A stretch of DNA of 64,000 bases, taken from Chelativorans intermedius. Its GTDB lineage: Bacteria; Pseudomonadota; Alphaproteobacteria; Rhizobiales; Rhizobiaceae. The notes beneath the pieces were generated by a model. It was not told the origin of the DNA. It searched no databases and saw nothing but the letters and a program-made list of their open reading frames with translations. Both the position numbers and the translations under genes were made by a program. The stretch spans positions 372,001-436,000 of the forward strand of contig NZ_JAODNW010000001.1 in the NCBI RefSeq assembly GCF_025398255.1, read 5' to 3'. This document shows positions 7,990-15,851 of this stretch, piece after piece (the first letter of the stretch is position 1; each line of letters opens with the position of its first letter).

Positions 7990-9174
7990 TTGCCCGCATC
8001 CCAATTGCCTTTCAGCATCCAGGAATATGCGAACCGCCTGGAGAAGACCCGTCTTGCGATGGAGGCCAAGGGGATCGACATCCTGTTTGTCGAGGACCCT
8101 TCCAACATGGCATGGCTGACCGGTTATGACGGCTGGTCCTTCTACGTTCACCAGGGCGTCCTGGTCTTCAAGGATGCCGATCCCATCTGGTGGGGCCGGG
8201 CCATGGACGGCAACGGCGCGGTGCGCACCTGCTACATGGATGACGAAAGGGTGCTGCGCTATCCCGACCACTATGTGCAGGCCAATACGCTGCACCCCAT
8301 GCAGCATCTGGCCGAGGTGATCCGCGCGCATGGCTACGCCAACAAGCGCATCGGGCTGGAGCTGGAGAACTACTACTTCTCCGCCAAGGCCTATCTGGTG
8401 CTGCAGGAGGAGCTGCCCGACGCCAAGTTCGTCGATGCCACGGCGCTGGTCAACTGGCAGCGTGCCGTCAAGTCCGACGAGGAGATCGCCTTCATGCGCC
8501 GGGCGGCGCGCATCTCGGAGAAGATGATCGACGGAATCGTCGAGCGCATTGAGCCGGGGATGAAAAAGAACGACCTGGTCGCCGAGATCTATGCCGATGC
8601 CATCCGCGGCGTCGACGACGACTGGGGCGAGTACCCCGCGATCGTGCCGCTTCTGCCTTCCGGCTCCGACGCGGCGGCGCCGCACCTGACATGGGACGGA
8701 CGCCGCTTCGAGGAGGGGCAGGCCACCTTCTTCGAGATTGCCGGCTGTTATCGGCGCTACCACGCGCCCTTCTGCCGCACGGTCTTCCTCGGCAGACCGC
8801 CGCAATACATGCTGGACGCCGAGAAGGCCCTGGTCGCCGGCATCGAAGCCGGGCTCGACATGGCACGGCCGGGAAACCGGGCCGGACAGGTGGCTGAGGC
8901 ACTCTACGGCGAGCTCGAGAAGGCCGGCATCCGCCGCGACGGGCGCTGCGGCTATTCGATCGGGATTTCCTATCCACCCGACTGGGGCGAGCGCACGATC
9001 TCGCTGCGCCGCGAGGACGAGACCATTCTCGAACCCGGCATGACCTTCCACTTCATGCCGGGCCTGTGGATGGCCGACTGGGGGCTGGAGATTACCGAGA
9101 GCATCCTGATAAAGGAGGAAGGCCCGGCGGAGACCCTTTGCAAGCGCCCGCGCGAGCTGATCGTCAAGGAATGA
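7990..9174 (+). CDS. doeA: DoeA (EutD), ectoine hydrolase of the M24 fold
   Basis: A 394-residue M24-fold hydrolase that opens the ectoine ring to N-acetyl-diaminobutyrate. The block DPSNMAWLTGYDGWSFYVHQ and the following WWGRAMDGNGAVRTCY stretch are hallmarks of ectoine hydrolase rather than general Xaa-Pro peptidases. There is no ATG near the expected start. The TTG at 7990 is preceded by a perfect Shine-Dalgarno GGAGGT (7978-7983) at 6-base spacing and gives the usual family length, so I chose it. It starts the rightward operon and is followed by a deacetylase that could take its product. Confidence 0.9.
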   Translation: MPASQLPFSIQEYANRLEKTRLAMEAKGIDILFVEDPSNMAWLTGYDGWSFYVHQGVLVFKDADPIWWGRAMDGNGAVRTCYMDDERVLRYPDHYVQANTLHPMQHLAEVIRAHGYANKRIGLELENYYFSAKAYLVLQEELPDAKFVDATALVNWQRAVKSDEEIAFMRRAARISEKMIDGIVERIEPGMKKNDLVAEIYADAIRGVDDDWGEYPAIVPLLPSGSDAAAPHLTWDGRRFEEGQATFFEIAGCYRRYHAPFCRTVFLGRPPQYMLDAEKALVAGIEAGLDMARPGNRAGQVAEALYGELEKAGIRRDGRCGYSIGISYPPDWGERTISLRREDETILEPGMTFHFMPGLWMADWGLEITESILIKEEGPAETLCKRPRELIVKE

Positions 9175-9183
9175 GCCTCTAAG

Positions 9184-10341
9184 ATGCCCGATCTTGCGCG
9201 GACCCGGCAGATTCTGGCCGATCTGGTGGCCTTTCCCACGGTGTCGGCCGACAGCAATCTGCAGCTCATCGCCTATGCGGCCGAGATTCTCAGCGACCTG
9301 GGGGCGCGGCTGTCAATCCACCACGACGGGACGGGCACCAAGGCCAATCTCTTTGCCACATTGGGGCCGGAAGGCGATGGCGGCATCGTGCTCTCGGGCC
9401 ACACCGACGTGGTGCCCGTGGAGGGGCAGGAGTGGACGGGCGATCCGTTCACCCTGCGCGAGGCGGGCGATCGGCTCTACGGCCGCGGCACCTGTGACAT
9501 GAAGGGCTTCATCGCCTGTTGCCTGGCGATGGCGCCCTCCTTCGCCGAGGGCACGCTCAGGCGGCCTCTGCACTTCGCCTTCACCTATGACGAAGAGGTG
9601 GGCTGCTTCGGCGCCCGCGCCCTGATGGAGGAGATCGACCGGGCGGACATCCGCCCGGCAGCGGCCATCATTGGCGAGCCCACGATGATGCGCATCATCG
9701 AAGGGCACAAGGGCTGCTACGAATACACCACAGAGTTCCGCGGGCTGGAGGGACATGGCTCGGACCCGGAGCGTGGCGTCAACGCGGTGGAATATGCCGT
9801 GCGCTATGTCTCCCGCCTCATGGCGCTGGCGGAGGATCTGAAGGGCCGCGCACCGCCCGACAGCCGCTTCCGGCCGCCATGGACCACATTGCAGGTGGGG
9901 CTCATGCAGGGTGGCTCTGCGCGCAATGTCATTCCCGGCCATTGCATCGTGGAATGGGAGATGCGGCCCGTGCAGGAGGCCGATGCCGATTTCGTGAAAG
10001 AAGGCATCCAGACCTATATCGACACGGTGCTGCGCCCGGCGATGAAGGCAGTGTGCGCGGATGCCGACATCGTGACCCGTGTGGTGGGCGAGGTGGAGGG
10101 GCTGGAGCCCGCGGCCGAATCGGAGGCGCGGCGCATCGTCTGCGCGCTGACCGGCCTGACGGAGGCCGAGGTGGTGTCCTTCGGCACCGAGGCGGGGCTG
10201 TTTCAGCGCGCCGGCATCTCCGCGGTCATCTGCGGCCCCGGCTCCATCAAGCAGGCGCACAAGCCGGACGAGTTCGTCTCGCGGCAGCAGCTTGCCGCCT
10301 GCCTGGAGATGCTGGAGCGGCTGGCGCGAACGCTGAGGTGA
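9184..10341 (+). CDS. M20-family deacetylase (ArgE/DapE type), probable N-acetyl-diaminobutyrate deacetylase
   Basis: A 385-residue zinc amidohydrolase of the acetylornithine deacetylase group. Metal and catalytic motifs are in order: SGHTDVVPV (about residue 75), GRGTCDMKG (bridging aspartate), YDEEVGC (catalytic and metal glutamates), GEPT and a C-terminal histidine in AHKPDEF. It starts 9 bp after doeA, so it should act on the DoeA product N-acetyl-L-2,4-diaminobutyrate, a close homologue of acetylornithine. Known pathways usually use DoeB, of the unrelated succinylglutamate desuccinylase fold. None is visible here, so this enzyme may replace it. A plain acetylornithine deacetylase remains possible. 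Confidence 0.85.
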   Translation: MPDLARTRQILADLVAFPTVSADSNLQLIAYAAEILSDLGARLSIHHDGTGTKANLFATLGPEGDGGIVLSGHTDVVPVEGQEWTGDPFTLREAGDRLYGRGTCDMKGFIACCLAMAPSFAEGTLRRPLHFAFTYDEEVGCFGARALMEEIDRADIRPAAAIIGEPTMMRIIEGHKGCYEYTTEFRGLEGHGSDPERGVNAVEYAVRYVSRLMALAEDLKGRAPPDSRFRPPWTTLQVGLMQGGSARNVIPGHCIVEWEMRPVQEADADFVKEGIQTYIDTVLRPAMKAVCADADIVTRVVGEVEGLEPAAESEARRIVCALTGLTEAEVVSFGTEAGLFQRAGISAVICGPGSIKQAHKPDEFVSRQQLAACLEMLERLARTLR

Positions 10342-10348
10342 GCGGCCG

Positions 10349-11047
10349 ATGAACAAAGGCAGCGAGTCGCGTGCCCGCTTCGAGCGCATCTACCGCACGC
10401 TGCGCCAGCGCATCTGCCTGCTCGACTACCCGCCTGGCCGACGGCTGCGGGAGGAGGACCTGGCCGAGGAGTTCAAGACCAGCCGCACGCCCATCCGCCG
10501 CGTGCTGGCCCGGCTCGAAGACGAGGGCCTGCTGCGTTCCGTCCATGGCGTCGGCACCATCGTCACCGACATTCACATCGACGATCTGCAACAGGTCTAC
10601 CAGCTGCGCGTGGAGCTGGCCGAGCTCATCGGCAAGCTGGCGCCGGTGATGCCGGACCGGCGGACCATCGAAGAGTTCCGGGAGCTTGAGGCGCGCGGCA
10701 GGGCCCTTGCCAAGCGGCCGGACGCGCGCGAGTTCGCCCGCCTCAACATGGAATTCTTCCATCTTCTGATGACGCTGACGGCCAACGAGCCGCTGCGCGA
10801 GATTTCCGAAAGGCTTTATTACCAGACGACGCGCAACTGGCTGAAAACCGCCTCGCGGCTGGCCCAGTATCGCGAGATGCTGAGGAACGAGATCCGCTTC
10901 TTCCAGCGCGAGATGGCCGACACGCTGGCGGCCATCGAAACAGGCGATCTGCAGGTGGTTGGCCATGTCCGGCGCGCCCATGTGGCCATGAGCTTCGCGC
11001 GGCTTTACGCCGAGGCCCATCCCGTGGTCTGTAACGAGCAGAGCTGA
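10349..11047 (+). CDS. GntR-family (FCD-type) transcriptional regulator of the ectoine locus
   Basis: A 232-residue regulator with an N-terminal GntR winged helix-turn-helix ([50 protein letters not shown] split over residues about 13-60) and an all-helical FCD-like C-terminal effector domain. It is the last gene of the doeA operon, 7 bp after the deacetylase. Ectoine catabolic loci commonly carry the MocR-type regulator EnuR instead, and none is seen in this window. The two TTGT-N2-ACAA palindromes in the doeA/ehuB intergenic region are its likely targets (inference). Confidence 0.87.
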   Translation: MNKGSESRARFERIYRTLRQRICLLDYPPGRRLREEDLAEEFKTSRTPIRRVLARLEDEGLLRSVHGVGTIVTDIHIDDLQQVYQLRVELAELIGKLAPVMPDRRTIEEFRELEARGRALAKRPDAREFARLNMEFFHLLMTLTANEPLREISERLYYQTTRNWLKTASRLAQYREMLRNEIRFFQREMADTLAAIETGDLQVVGHVRRAHVAMSFARLYAEAHPVVCNEQS

Positions 11048-11074
11048 GAGGCCTGCCAGGCGGGCCGTGCCGTC

Positions 11075-11105
11075 TTGACCTTCCAGTTGCTGGAAAGCCT
11101 ATCTG
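11075..11105 (+). promoter_or_regulatory. CueR/MerR-type metal-responsive promoter of the copper ATPase
   Basis: A -35 element TTGACC (11075-11080) and a -10 element TATCTG (11100-11105) are separated by 19 bp, the over-long spacer typical of MerR-family promoters. The spacer holds a dyad TTCCAG-TTG-CTGGAA (11081-11095) with flanks matching the CueR pattern ACCTTCC...GGAAGGT at most positions. It lies 29 bp ahead of the copper ATPase. No cueR gene is seen in the window, so the regulator must be encoded elsewhere. Confidence 0.8.
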
Positions 11106-11133
11106 CACGCCGGAAGCGATTGCGGAGAGCCAG

Positions 11134-13602
11134 ATGCACAAAGCACACGATACCGTCCACAACGATCAGGAAACGGTGGTCCGCGACCCGGTCTGCGGCA
11201 TGACGGTCGATCCCGCGGTGGGCAAGCCGAGGCTGGAGCATGCCGGACACACCTACCATTTCTGCAGCACGTCGTGCCATGGTCGCTTTGCCGCCGACCC
11301 CGAAGCCTATCTGAAAGCCAGGGACCCGGTCTGCGGCATGGAGGTGGAGCGCGCCACGGCACGCCATTTCCATCGCCACGAGGGGCAGGCCCACTATTTC
11401 TGCTCGGCGGGCTGTGCGGAAAAGTTCGCCGCCGATCCCGAGCGCTATCTGGGGGAGCGGGCAAAGCCCGAACCGATGCCCAAGGGAACCAAATACACCT
11501 GTCCCATGCATCCCGAGATCGTCGAGGACAAGCCGGGAAGCTGTCCCCTGTGCGGCATGGCGCTGGAGCCGATGGGAGTGCCCACCGGCCAGGAGGGCCC
11601 CAACCCGGAGCTTGTGGACTTCACCCGGCGGCTGTGGGTGAGTGCGCTCATGGCCGCCCCGCTCGTCATCATCGCCATGGGCCCCATGCTGGGCCTGCCG
11701 GTGCGCCACTGGTTGGGCGAGAGGCTCTCGGTGTGGCTTGAGCTTCTTCTGGCAAGCCCCGTGGTGCTGTGGGCGGCCGCGCCCTTTTTCGAGCGCGGCT
11801 GGCAGTCGATCCGCAACCGCAGCCCCAACATGTGGACGCTGATCGCCATCGGCGTCGGCGCGGCCTATGGCTACAGCGTCGTGGCGACGCTCTTCCCGCA
11901 GGCTTTCCCCGCCTCGTTCCGCACGCACGGGGGCACCGTGCCGGTCTATTTCGAGGCGGCGGCGGTGATCGTCGCGCTCATCTTCGTCGGCCAGGTGCTG
12001 GAGCTGAAGGCGCGGGAGCGCACAGGCTCCGCCATTCGCGCGCTTCTCGACCTTTCGCCGAAGACGGCGCGGCGCATCGACGCCGATGGCAAGGAGAGCG
12101 ACGTTCCGCTGGAGGCCGTGAAGGTGGGCGATCTCCTGCGCGTGCGGCCCGGCGAATCGGTGCCTGTGGACGGCGTCGTGGAAGATGGCCGCTCGTCCGT
12201 CGATGAATCGATGATCTCAGGCGAGCCCGTGCCGGTGGAGAAGCAGCCGGGCGACCGGCTGACCGGTGGCACGCTCAACAAGAACGGCACGCTGGTCATG
12301 CGTGCCGAGCGGGTGGGCGATGAGACGATGCTGGCCAGGATCGTCGAGATGGTGGCGGCGGCCCAGCGCTCGCGCGCGCCCATTCAGGGAATGGCCGACC
12401 GCGTCTCGGCCTGGTTCGTGCCCGCCGTGGTGCTGGTGGCCGTCGTCGCCTTTGTCGTGTGGGCGCTCTTCGGCCCGTCGCCCAGCATGATCTTCGCCAT
12501 CGTCTCCGCGGTCTCCGTGCTCATCATTGCCTGCCCCTGTGCGCTGGGGCTCGCCACGCCGATGTCGATCATGACGGCGACCGGACGCGGGGCGCAGGGC
12601 GGCGTTCTTATCCGCGACGCCGAGGCGCTGGAGCGCTTTGCGCGGGTGGACACGCTGGTGGTGGACAAGACAGGCACGCTGACGGAGGGTCGCCCGAGGC
12701 TGACCGACGTCATCCCTGCCGAAGGAATGGAGCGGGGCGAGCTTCTGTCCCTGGCGGCGAGCCTTGAACGCGGGTCGGAACATCCGCTGGCCGAGGCGAT
12801 CGTGGATGGTGCGGAGGCCGAAGGCGCGAGGCTTGCGGAGGTGAAGGACTTCGAGGCAGCCACCGGCAAGGGCGTGACGGGCACGGTGTCCGGCCGGCGC
12901 GTGGCGCTCGGCAATGCGGCGATGATGCGCGATCTGCAGGTCGATCCCGGTCCGCTGGCGGCCCGCGCCGAGCGCCTGCAGGAGGAGGGCAAGACGGCGA
13001 TGTTCGTCGCCCTCGACGGTCGGCCTGCCGGTCTCATTGCCGTTGCCGATCCCATCAAGGAGACGACGGCGGAGGCCATCCGCGCGCTGCACGATCTCGG
13101 CCTGACCATCATCATGGCCACCGGCGACAATGCGCGCACGGCGCGCGCGGTGGCCGGGAAGCTCGGCATCGACGAGGTGCGCGCGGACGTGCTGCCGGAG
13201 GACAAGAAAAGGCTGATCGACGAGCTGCATGCCAAGGGCGCCAGGGTGGCGATGGCGGGCGACGGGGTGAACGATGCTCCAGCGCTGGCCGCCGCGGATG
13301 TGGGAATCGCCATGGGAACGGGCGCCGATGTGGCGATGGAAAGCGCCGGCATCACGCTGGTGAAGGGCGATCTGCGGGGCATCGTGCGCGCCCGCAGGCT
13401 GGCGCGGGCAACCATCCGCAACATCAAGCAGAACCTTTTCTTCGCCTTCGTCTACAACGCGGCAGGCGTGCCGATTGCCGCCGGTATCCTCTATCCGGTG
13501 TTTGGCGTTCTCCTGTCTCCCATGATCGCCGCTGCGGCGATGAGCCTGTCCTCGGTGTCGGTGATCGGCAACGCGCTGAGGCTGAGAAAGCTGCGCCTGT
13601 AG
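11134..13602 (+). CDS. copA: Copper-exporting P1B-type ATPase with two N-terminal YHS domains
   Basis: An 822-residue inner-membrane metal pump. Two YHS domains (DPVCGM at about residues 18 and 65, each with a paired CSxxC/CSAGC cluster) and a YTCPMHPE metal-binding segment (about 122) precede the transporter core. No CxxC heavy-metal-associated domain is visible. The core has membrane metal site [10 protein letters not shown] (about 467), phosphorylation site DKTGTLTEG (about 511), HPLAEA and [10 protein letters not shown] (about 709). CPC and the CueR-type promoter point to Cu(I)/Ag(I) export. It stands alone between the ectoine and nitrate loci. Confidence 0.9.
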   Translation: MHKAHDTVHNDQETVVRDPVCGMTVDPAVGKPRLEHAGHTYHFCSTSCHGRFAADPEAYLKARDPVCGMEVERATARHFHRHEGQAHYFCSAGCAEKFAADPERYLGERAKPEPMPKGTKYTCPMHPEIVEDKPGSCPLCGMALEPMGVPTGQEGPNPELVDFTRRLWVSALMAAPLVIIAMGPMLGLPVRHWLGERLSVWLELLLASPVVLWAAAPFFERGWQSIRNRSPNMWTLIAIGVGAAYGYSVVATLFPQAFPASFRTHGGTVPVYFEAAAVIVALIFVGQVLELKARERTGSAIRALLDLSPKTARRIDADGKESDVPLEAVKVGDLLRVRPGESVPVDGVVEDGRSSVDESMISGEPVPVEKQPGDRLTGGTLNKNGTLVMRAERVGDETMLARIVEMVAAAQRSRAPIQGMADRVSAWFVPAVVLVAVVAFVVWALFGPSPSMIFAIVSAVSVLIIACPCALGLATPMSIMTATGRGAQGGVLIRDAEALERFARVDTLVVDKTGTLTEGRPRLTDVIPAEGMERGELLSLAASLERGSEHPLAEAIVDGAEAEGARLAEVKDFEAATGKGVTGTVSGRRVALGNAAMMRDLQVDPGPLAARAERLQEEGKTAMFVALDGRPAGLIAVADPIKETTAEAIRALHDLGLTIIMATGDNARTARAVAGKLGIDEVRADVLPEDKKRLIDELHAKGARVAMAGDGVNDAPALAAADVGIAMGTGADVAMESAGITLVKGDLRGIVRARRLARATIRNIKQNLFFAFVYNAAGVPIAAGILYPVFGVLLSPMIAAAAMSLSSVSVIGNALRLRKLRL

Positions 13603-13643
13603 CGGCGCGGCCGGGAAAAAAGCGGGCGGAGCGATTTTTGCAT

Positions 13644-13660
13644 TGCACAAGCTTTGTGCA
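13644..13660. promoter_or_regulatory. 17-bp NtrC-like palindrome before nasT
   Basis: The 17 bp read TGCACAA-GCT-TTGTGCA, a perfect inverted repeat. The outer arms and length match the NtrC pattern TGCAC-N7-GTGCA. It ends 17 bases before the nasT start codon, which is close for an activator site and might act by repression or autoregulation. Nitrogen control of a nitrate regulator would make sense, but binding is inferred. Confidence 0.5.
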
Positions 13661-13676
13661 TGCGCAAAATAAAGGC

Positions 13677-14267
13677 ATGTTGCCCCGCTCGCTTTCCGTT
13701 CTGGTCATTGACGAAAACACCGTGCGCGCCGCCATCATCGAGGCGGGGCTGCGCGAGGCCGGGCATGAGCGTGTCACCGTGGTGCACGATGTGAACGGCA
13801 TCGCGCAGCGCATCGCGGCGATTGAGCCGGACGTCATCGTCATCGACCTGGAAAATCCCAATCGCGACATGCTTGAGAACATGTTCAGCCTGTCGCGGGC
13901 GGTGAAGCGGCCCATTGCCATGTTCGTGGATCAATCCGACCAGAGCGCCATCGAAGCGGCGGTGGATGCCGGCGTCTCCGCCTATGTGGTGGACGGGCTC
14001 AGGCAGGAGCGCGTCAAGCCCATCGTGGACATGGCGATCAGCCGTTTCAACGCCTATTCGCGCATGGCGCGCGAACTGGAGGAGGCGAAGAGCGCGCTCG
14101 AAAACCGCAAGCTGGTGGACCGCGCCAAGGGCATTCTCATGCGTTCCAAGGGGATCTCGGAAGAGGAGGCCTACGCGCTTTTGAGGCGCACGGCGATGAA
14201 CCAGAACCGCAAGATATCGGAAATCGCCCAAAGCCTCATCCTGGCTTCCGGGCTGCTCGACGAATGA
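13677..14267 (+). CDS. nasT: NasT, ANTAR-domain antiterminator of nitrate assimilation
   Basis: A 196-residue two-domain protein: a receiver-like domain (SLSVLVIDENTVRAA..., residues about 5-120) and a C-terminal ANTAR RNA-binding domain (ENRKLVDRAKGILMRSKGISEEEAY, then ISEIAQSLI). It binds paired hairpins in nitrate-operon leader RNA and prevents termination. I chose the ATG at 13677, since the upstream extension from 13638 runs across the palindrome and lacks conserved sequence. It is coupled to nasS, and a fitting leader target lies before nrtA at 15681-15798. Receiver phosphorylation is usually not the signal in this family; NasS is. Confidence 0.92.
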   Translation: MLPRSLSVLVIDENTVRAAIIEAGLREAGHERVTVVHDVNGIAQRIAAIEPDVIVIDLENPNRDMLENMFSLSRAVKRPIAMFVDQSDQSAIEAAVDAGVSAYVVDGLRQERVKPIVDMAISRFNAYSRMARELEEAKSALENRKLVDRAKGILMRSKGISEEEAYALLRRTAMNQNRKISEIAQSLILASGLLDE

Positions 14268-14275
14268 GGCGTACC

Positions 14276-15508
14276 ATGGCCGATCATCACATCACTGCCG
14301 GATTTCTGCCGCTCATGGACAGCGCCATACTGGTGATTGCGCGTGAGAAGGGGTTTGCCGCCCAGGAAGGGATTGCCCTTTCCCTGGTGCGCGAAACATC
14401 CTGGGCCAGCATCCGTGACCGCATCGCGGTCGGCCACTTCGACGTGGCGCACATGCTTGCGCCCATGCCGATCGCCGCCAATCTGGGGCTCACACCCATG
14501 CGCCTGGAGCTGGTGGCGCCTTTGGCGCTTGGCCTTGGCGGCAACGCCGTCAGCGTCTCCAACGCCCTGTGGCGCGCCATGGAGGAGGCAGGGGCGACCG
14601 GACCGGAGGCGCCGGCTGCCGTCGGTGCGGCGCTGCGCAGGGTGATCGGCAAACGCAGGTCGGAAGGCGCGGAGAGGCTGCGCTTCGGGGTGGTGCATCC
14701 CCACTCCGGGCACAATTTCGAGCTCTGCTACTGGCTGGCTGCCTGCGGTATCCAGCCGGGGCGCGACGTGGAAATCGCCATCGTGCCGCCGCCGCTGACG
14801 GCTGATGCCATCGCAGCGGGCCGTATCGACGGTTTCTGCGTCGGTGAGCCATGGAACAGTGTGGCCGTGGCGGCAGGCCATGCGCGCATCGCCACGGTGA
14901 AGGCCGCCATATGGAAATCGAGCCCGGAAAAGGTGCTGGGCGTGCGTGCCGAATGGGCGCAGGCGCATGAGGACACGCTTGCCCGCCTGCTGCGCGCGCT
15001 CTATCGCGCCGCCGAATGGTGCGGAGAGGCCGAAAACCGCGGCGAGCTGGCGGCGATCCTGTCGGGCGCAGCCTATCTCGACCTGCCTGCACGGCATGTG
15101 CTCGGCGCCCTCGAGGGGCGGCTGGAGACGGGCGGCAGCATCCACCGGGTCGACGATTTCTTCCTTCCCGTGCAGAAGGCGGCGACCTTTCCCTGGCAGA
15201 GCCACGCGCTGTGGTTCTATTCGCAGATGGTGCGCTGGCGCCAGGTGGCGCACAGTGCGGAGAATGCCGAGCGTGCCCGACGCACCTTCCGCCCGGACAT
15301 CTATCGCGCGGCCCTCGGCCCGCTGGGGGTGACGCTGCCCTCGGCGAACATGAAGGTGGAAGGCGCGTTGACCGGCCCCACTCCCGTTGGGTCGGCTTCC
15401 GGGCGGCTCATCCTGGGTCCCGATGGCTTCTTCGACGGCGCGGTGTTCGACCCCGCCGAACTGGACGCCTATATCGCCGCGCAGTCGCGCTCCCATAGTG
15501 TTGCCTGA
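14276..15508 (+). CDS. nasS: NasS, cytoplasmic nitrate/nitrite sensor antagonising NasT
   Basis: A 410-residue homologue of the nitrate-binding protein NrtA but without a signal peptide or lipobox, beginning MADHHITAGFLPLMDSAILVIAREKG. Shared NrtA-like blocks include HMLAPMPIAANLG, HPHSGHNFELCYWLA and GFCVGEPWN. In the NasS-NasT system NasS sequesters NasT until nitrate or nitrite binds. The ATG at 14276 has GAGG at good spacing. An ATG at 14264 overlapping the nasT stop (ATGA) would add four residues. The coupled nasT-nasS order and the downstream leader support the call. Confidence 0.9.
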   Translation: MADHHITAGFLPLMDSAILVIAREKGFAAQEGIALSLVRETSWASIRDRIAVGHFDVAHMLAPMPIAANLGLTPMRLELVAPLALGLGGNAVSVSNALWRAMEEAGATGPEAPAAVGAALRRVIGKRRSEGAERLRFGVVHPHSGHNFELCYWLAACGIQPGRDVEIAIVPPPLTADAIAAGRIDGFCVGEPWNSVAVAAGHARIATVKAAIWKSSPEKVLGVRAEWAQAHEDTLARLLRALYRAAEWCGEAENRGELAAILSGAAYLDLPARHVLGALEGRLETGGSIHRVDDFFLPVQKAATFPWQSHALWFYSQMVRWRQVAHSAENAERARRTFRPDIYRAALGPLGVTLPSANMKVEGALTGPTPVGSASGRLILGPDGFFDGAVFDPAELDAYIAAQSRSHSVA

Positions 15509-15617
15509 AATATAGGCATTCTCTACATCTGCCTAAAATTTGTTCGCTGCGATGCAACATTAGACAGCATCCGCCCTCCGCATTTGCAGCCTGGCGCGTG
15601 GCGTATTTCCATAAGTA

Positions 15618-15639
15618 CTTGAAATTAAAAGATTTCAAG
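15618..15639. promoter_or_regulatory. Perfect inverted repeat upstream of the nrtA sigma-54 promoter
   Basis: CTTGAAAT (15618-15625), a 6-base spacer TAAAAG and ATTTCAAG (15632-15639) form a perfect 8-bp-arm inverted repeat. Its centre is about 26 bp before the -24 element, roughly at -52. It is AT-rich in a GC-rich region, so an activator or IHF-type bending site is possible. The factor is unknown. Confidence 0.4.
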
Positions 15640-15653
15640 AATCGCCCTCGGTT

Positions 15654-15670
15654 TGGCACGCTTCCTGCAT
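15654..15670 (+). promoter_or_regulatory. Sigma-54 (RpoN) promoter of the nrtA operon
   Basis: TGGCACG at 15654-15660 and CTGCAT around 15665-15670 place the invariant GG (15655-15656) and GC (15667-15668) exactly 10 bases apart, as in the -24/-12 consensus. Transcription should start near 15680, just at the 5' edge of the leader hairpins. This fits nitrogen control of nitrate assimilation through NtrC and RpoN. Upstream NtrC sites are not clear-cut: 15509-15617 holds only imperfect TGCA-type repeats and a TGCCT/AGGCA repeat set at 15502-15534. Confidence 0.82.
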
Positions 15671-15680
15671 GGAAGATGTC

Positions 15681-15725
15681 GGGTCCAGAGGGGACACCAA
15701 CAGAAAGCGTCCAAGGAAGGGCGCT
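15681..15725 (+). ncRNA. ANTAR-type RNA leader: two-hairpin NasT target upstream of nrtA
   Basis: Hairpin 1 has arms GGGTCC (15681-15686) and GGACACC (15692-15698, one bulged A) with loop AGAGG. Hairpin 2 has arms AGCGTCC (15706-15712) and GGGCGCT (15719-15725) around hexaloop AAGGAA (15713-15718). The hexaloop has A at position 1 and G at position 4, the signature recognised by ANTAR proteins; hairpin 1 has the same A1/G4 in a five-base loop. A terminator follows at 15731. With NasT and NasS encoded just upstream, this is a textbook arrangement for nitrate-responsive antitermination. Confidence 0.8.
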
Positions 15726-15730
15726 CGGGC

Positions 15731-15798
15731 AAAGCTGCCGATCGGGAATCGCCGCCGTGACCGCGGGCGCGTGATTTCTGACCGGCAGCTTTTCTTTT
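15731..15798 (+). terminator. Leader terminator controlled by NasT
   Basis: AAAGCTGCCG (15731-15740) pairs perfectly with CGGCAGCTTT (15783-15792), with further partial pairing inside, and is followed by a T-rich tract to 15798. It lies between the ANTAR hairpins and the nrtA start at 15852, so by default it should stop transcription before the operon. It starts five bases after hairpin 2, which allows mutually dependent folding. Confidence 0.8.
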
Positions 15799-15851
15799 GC
15801 GTGAACAGCCAACCAGGGGACCGACTTCCCGACGGCCCCACGGAGACAGCG

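Noticed and set aside
15540-15600. TGCAAC-N5-ACAGCA as an NtrC enhancer site before nrtA
   Set aside because: Only one half resembles the NtrC pattern and the right half matches at about half its positions. An enhancer is expected here but this is not convincing.
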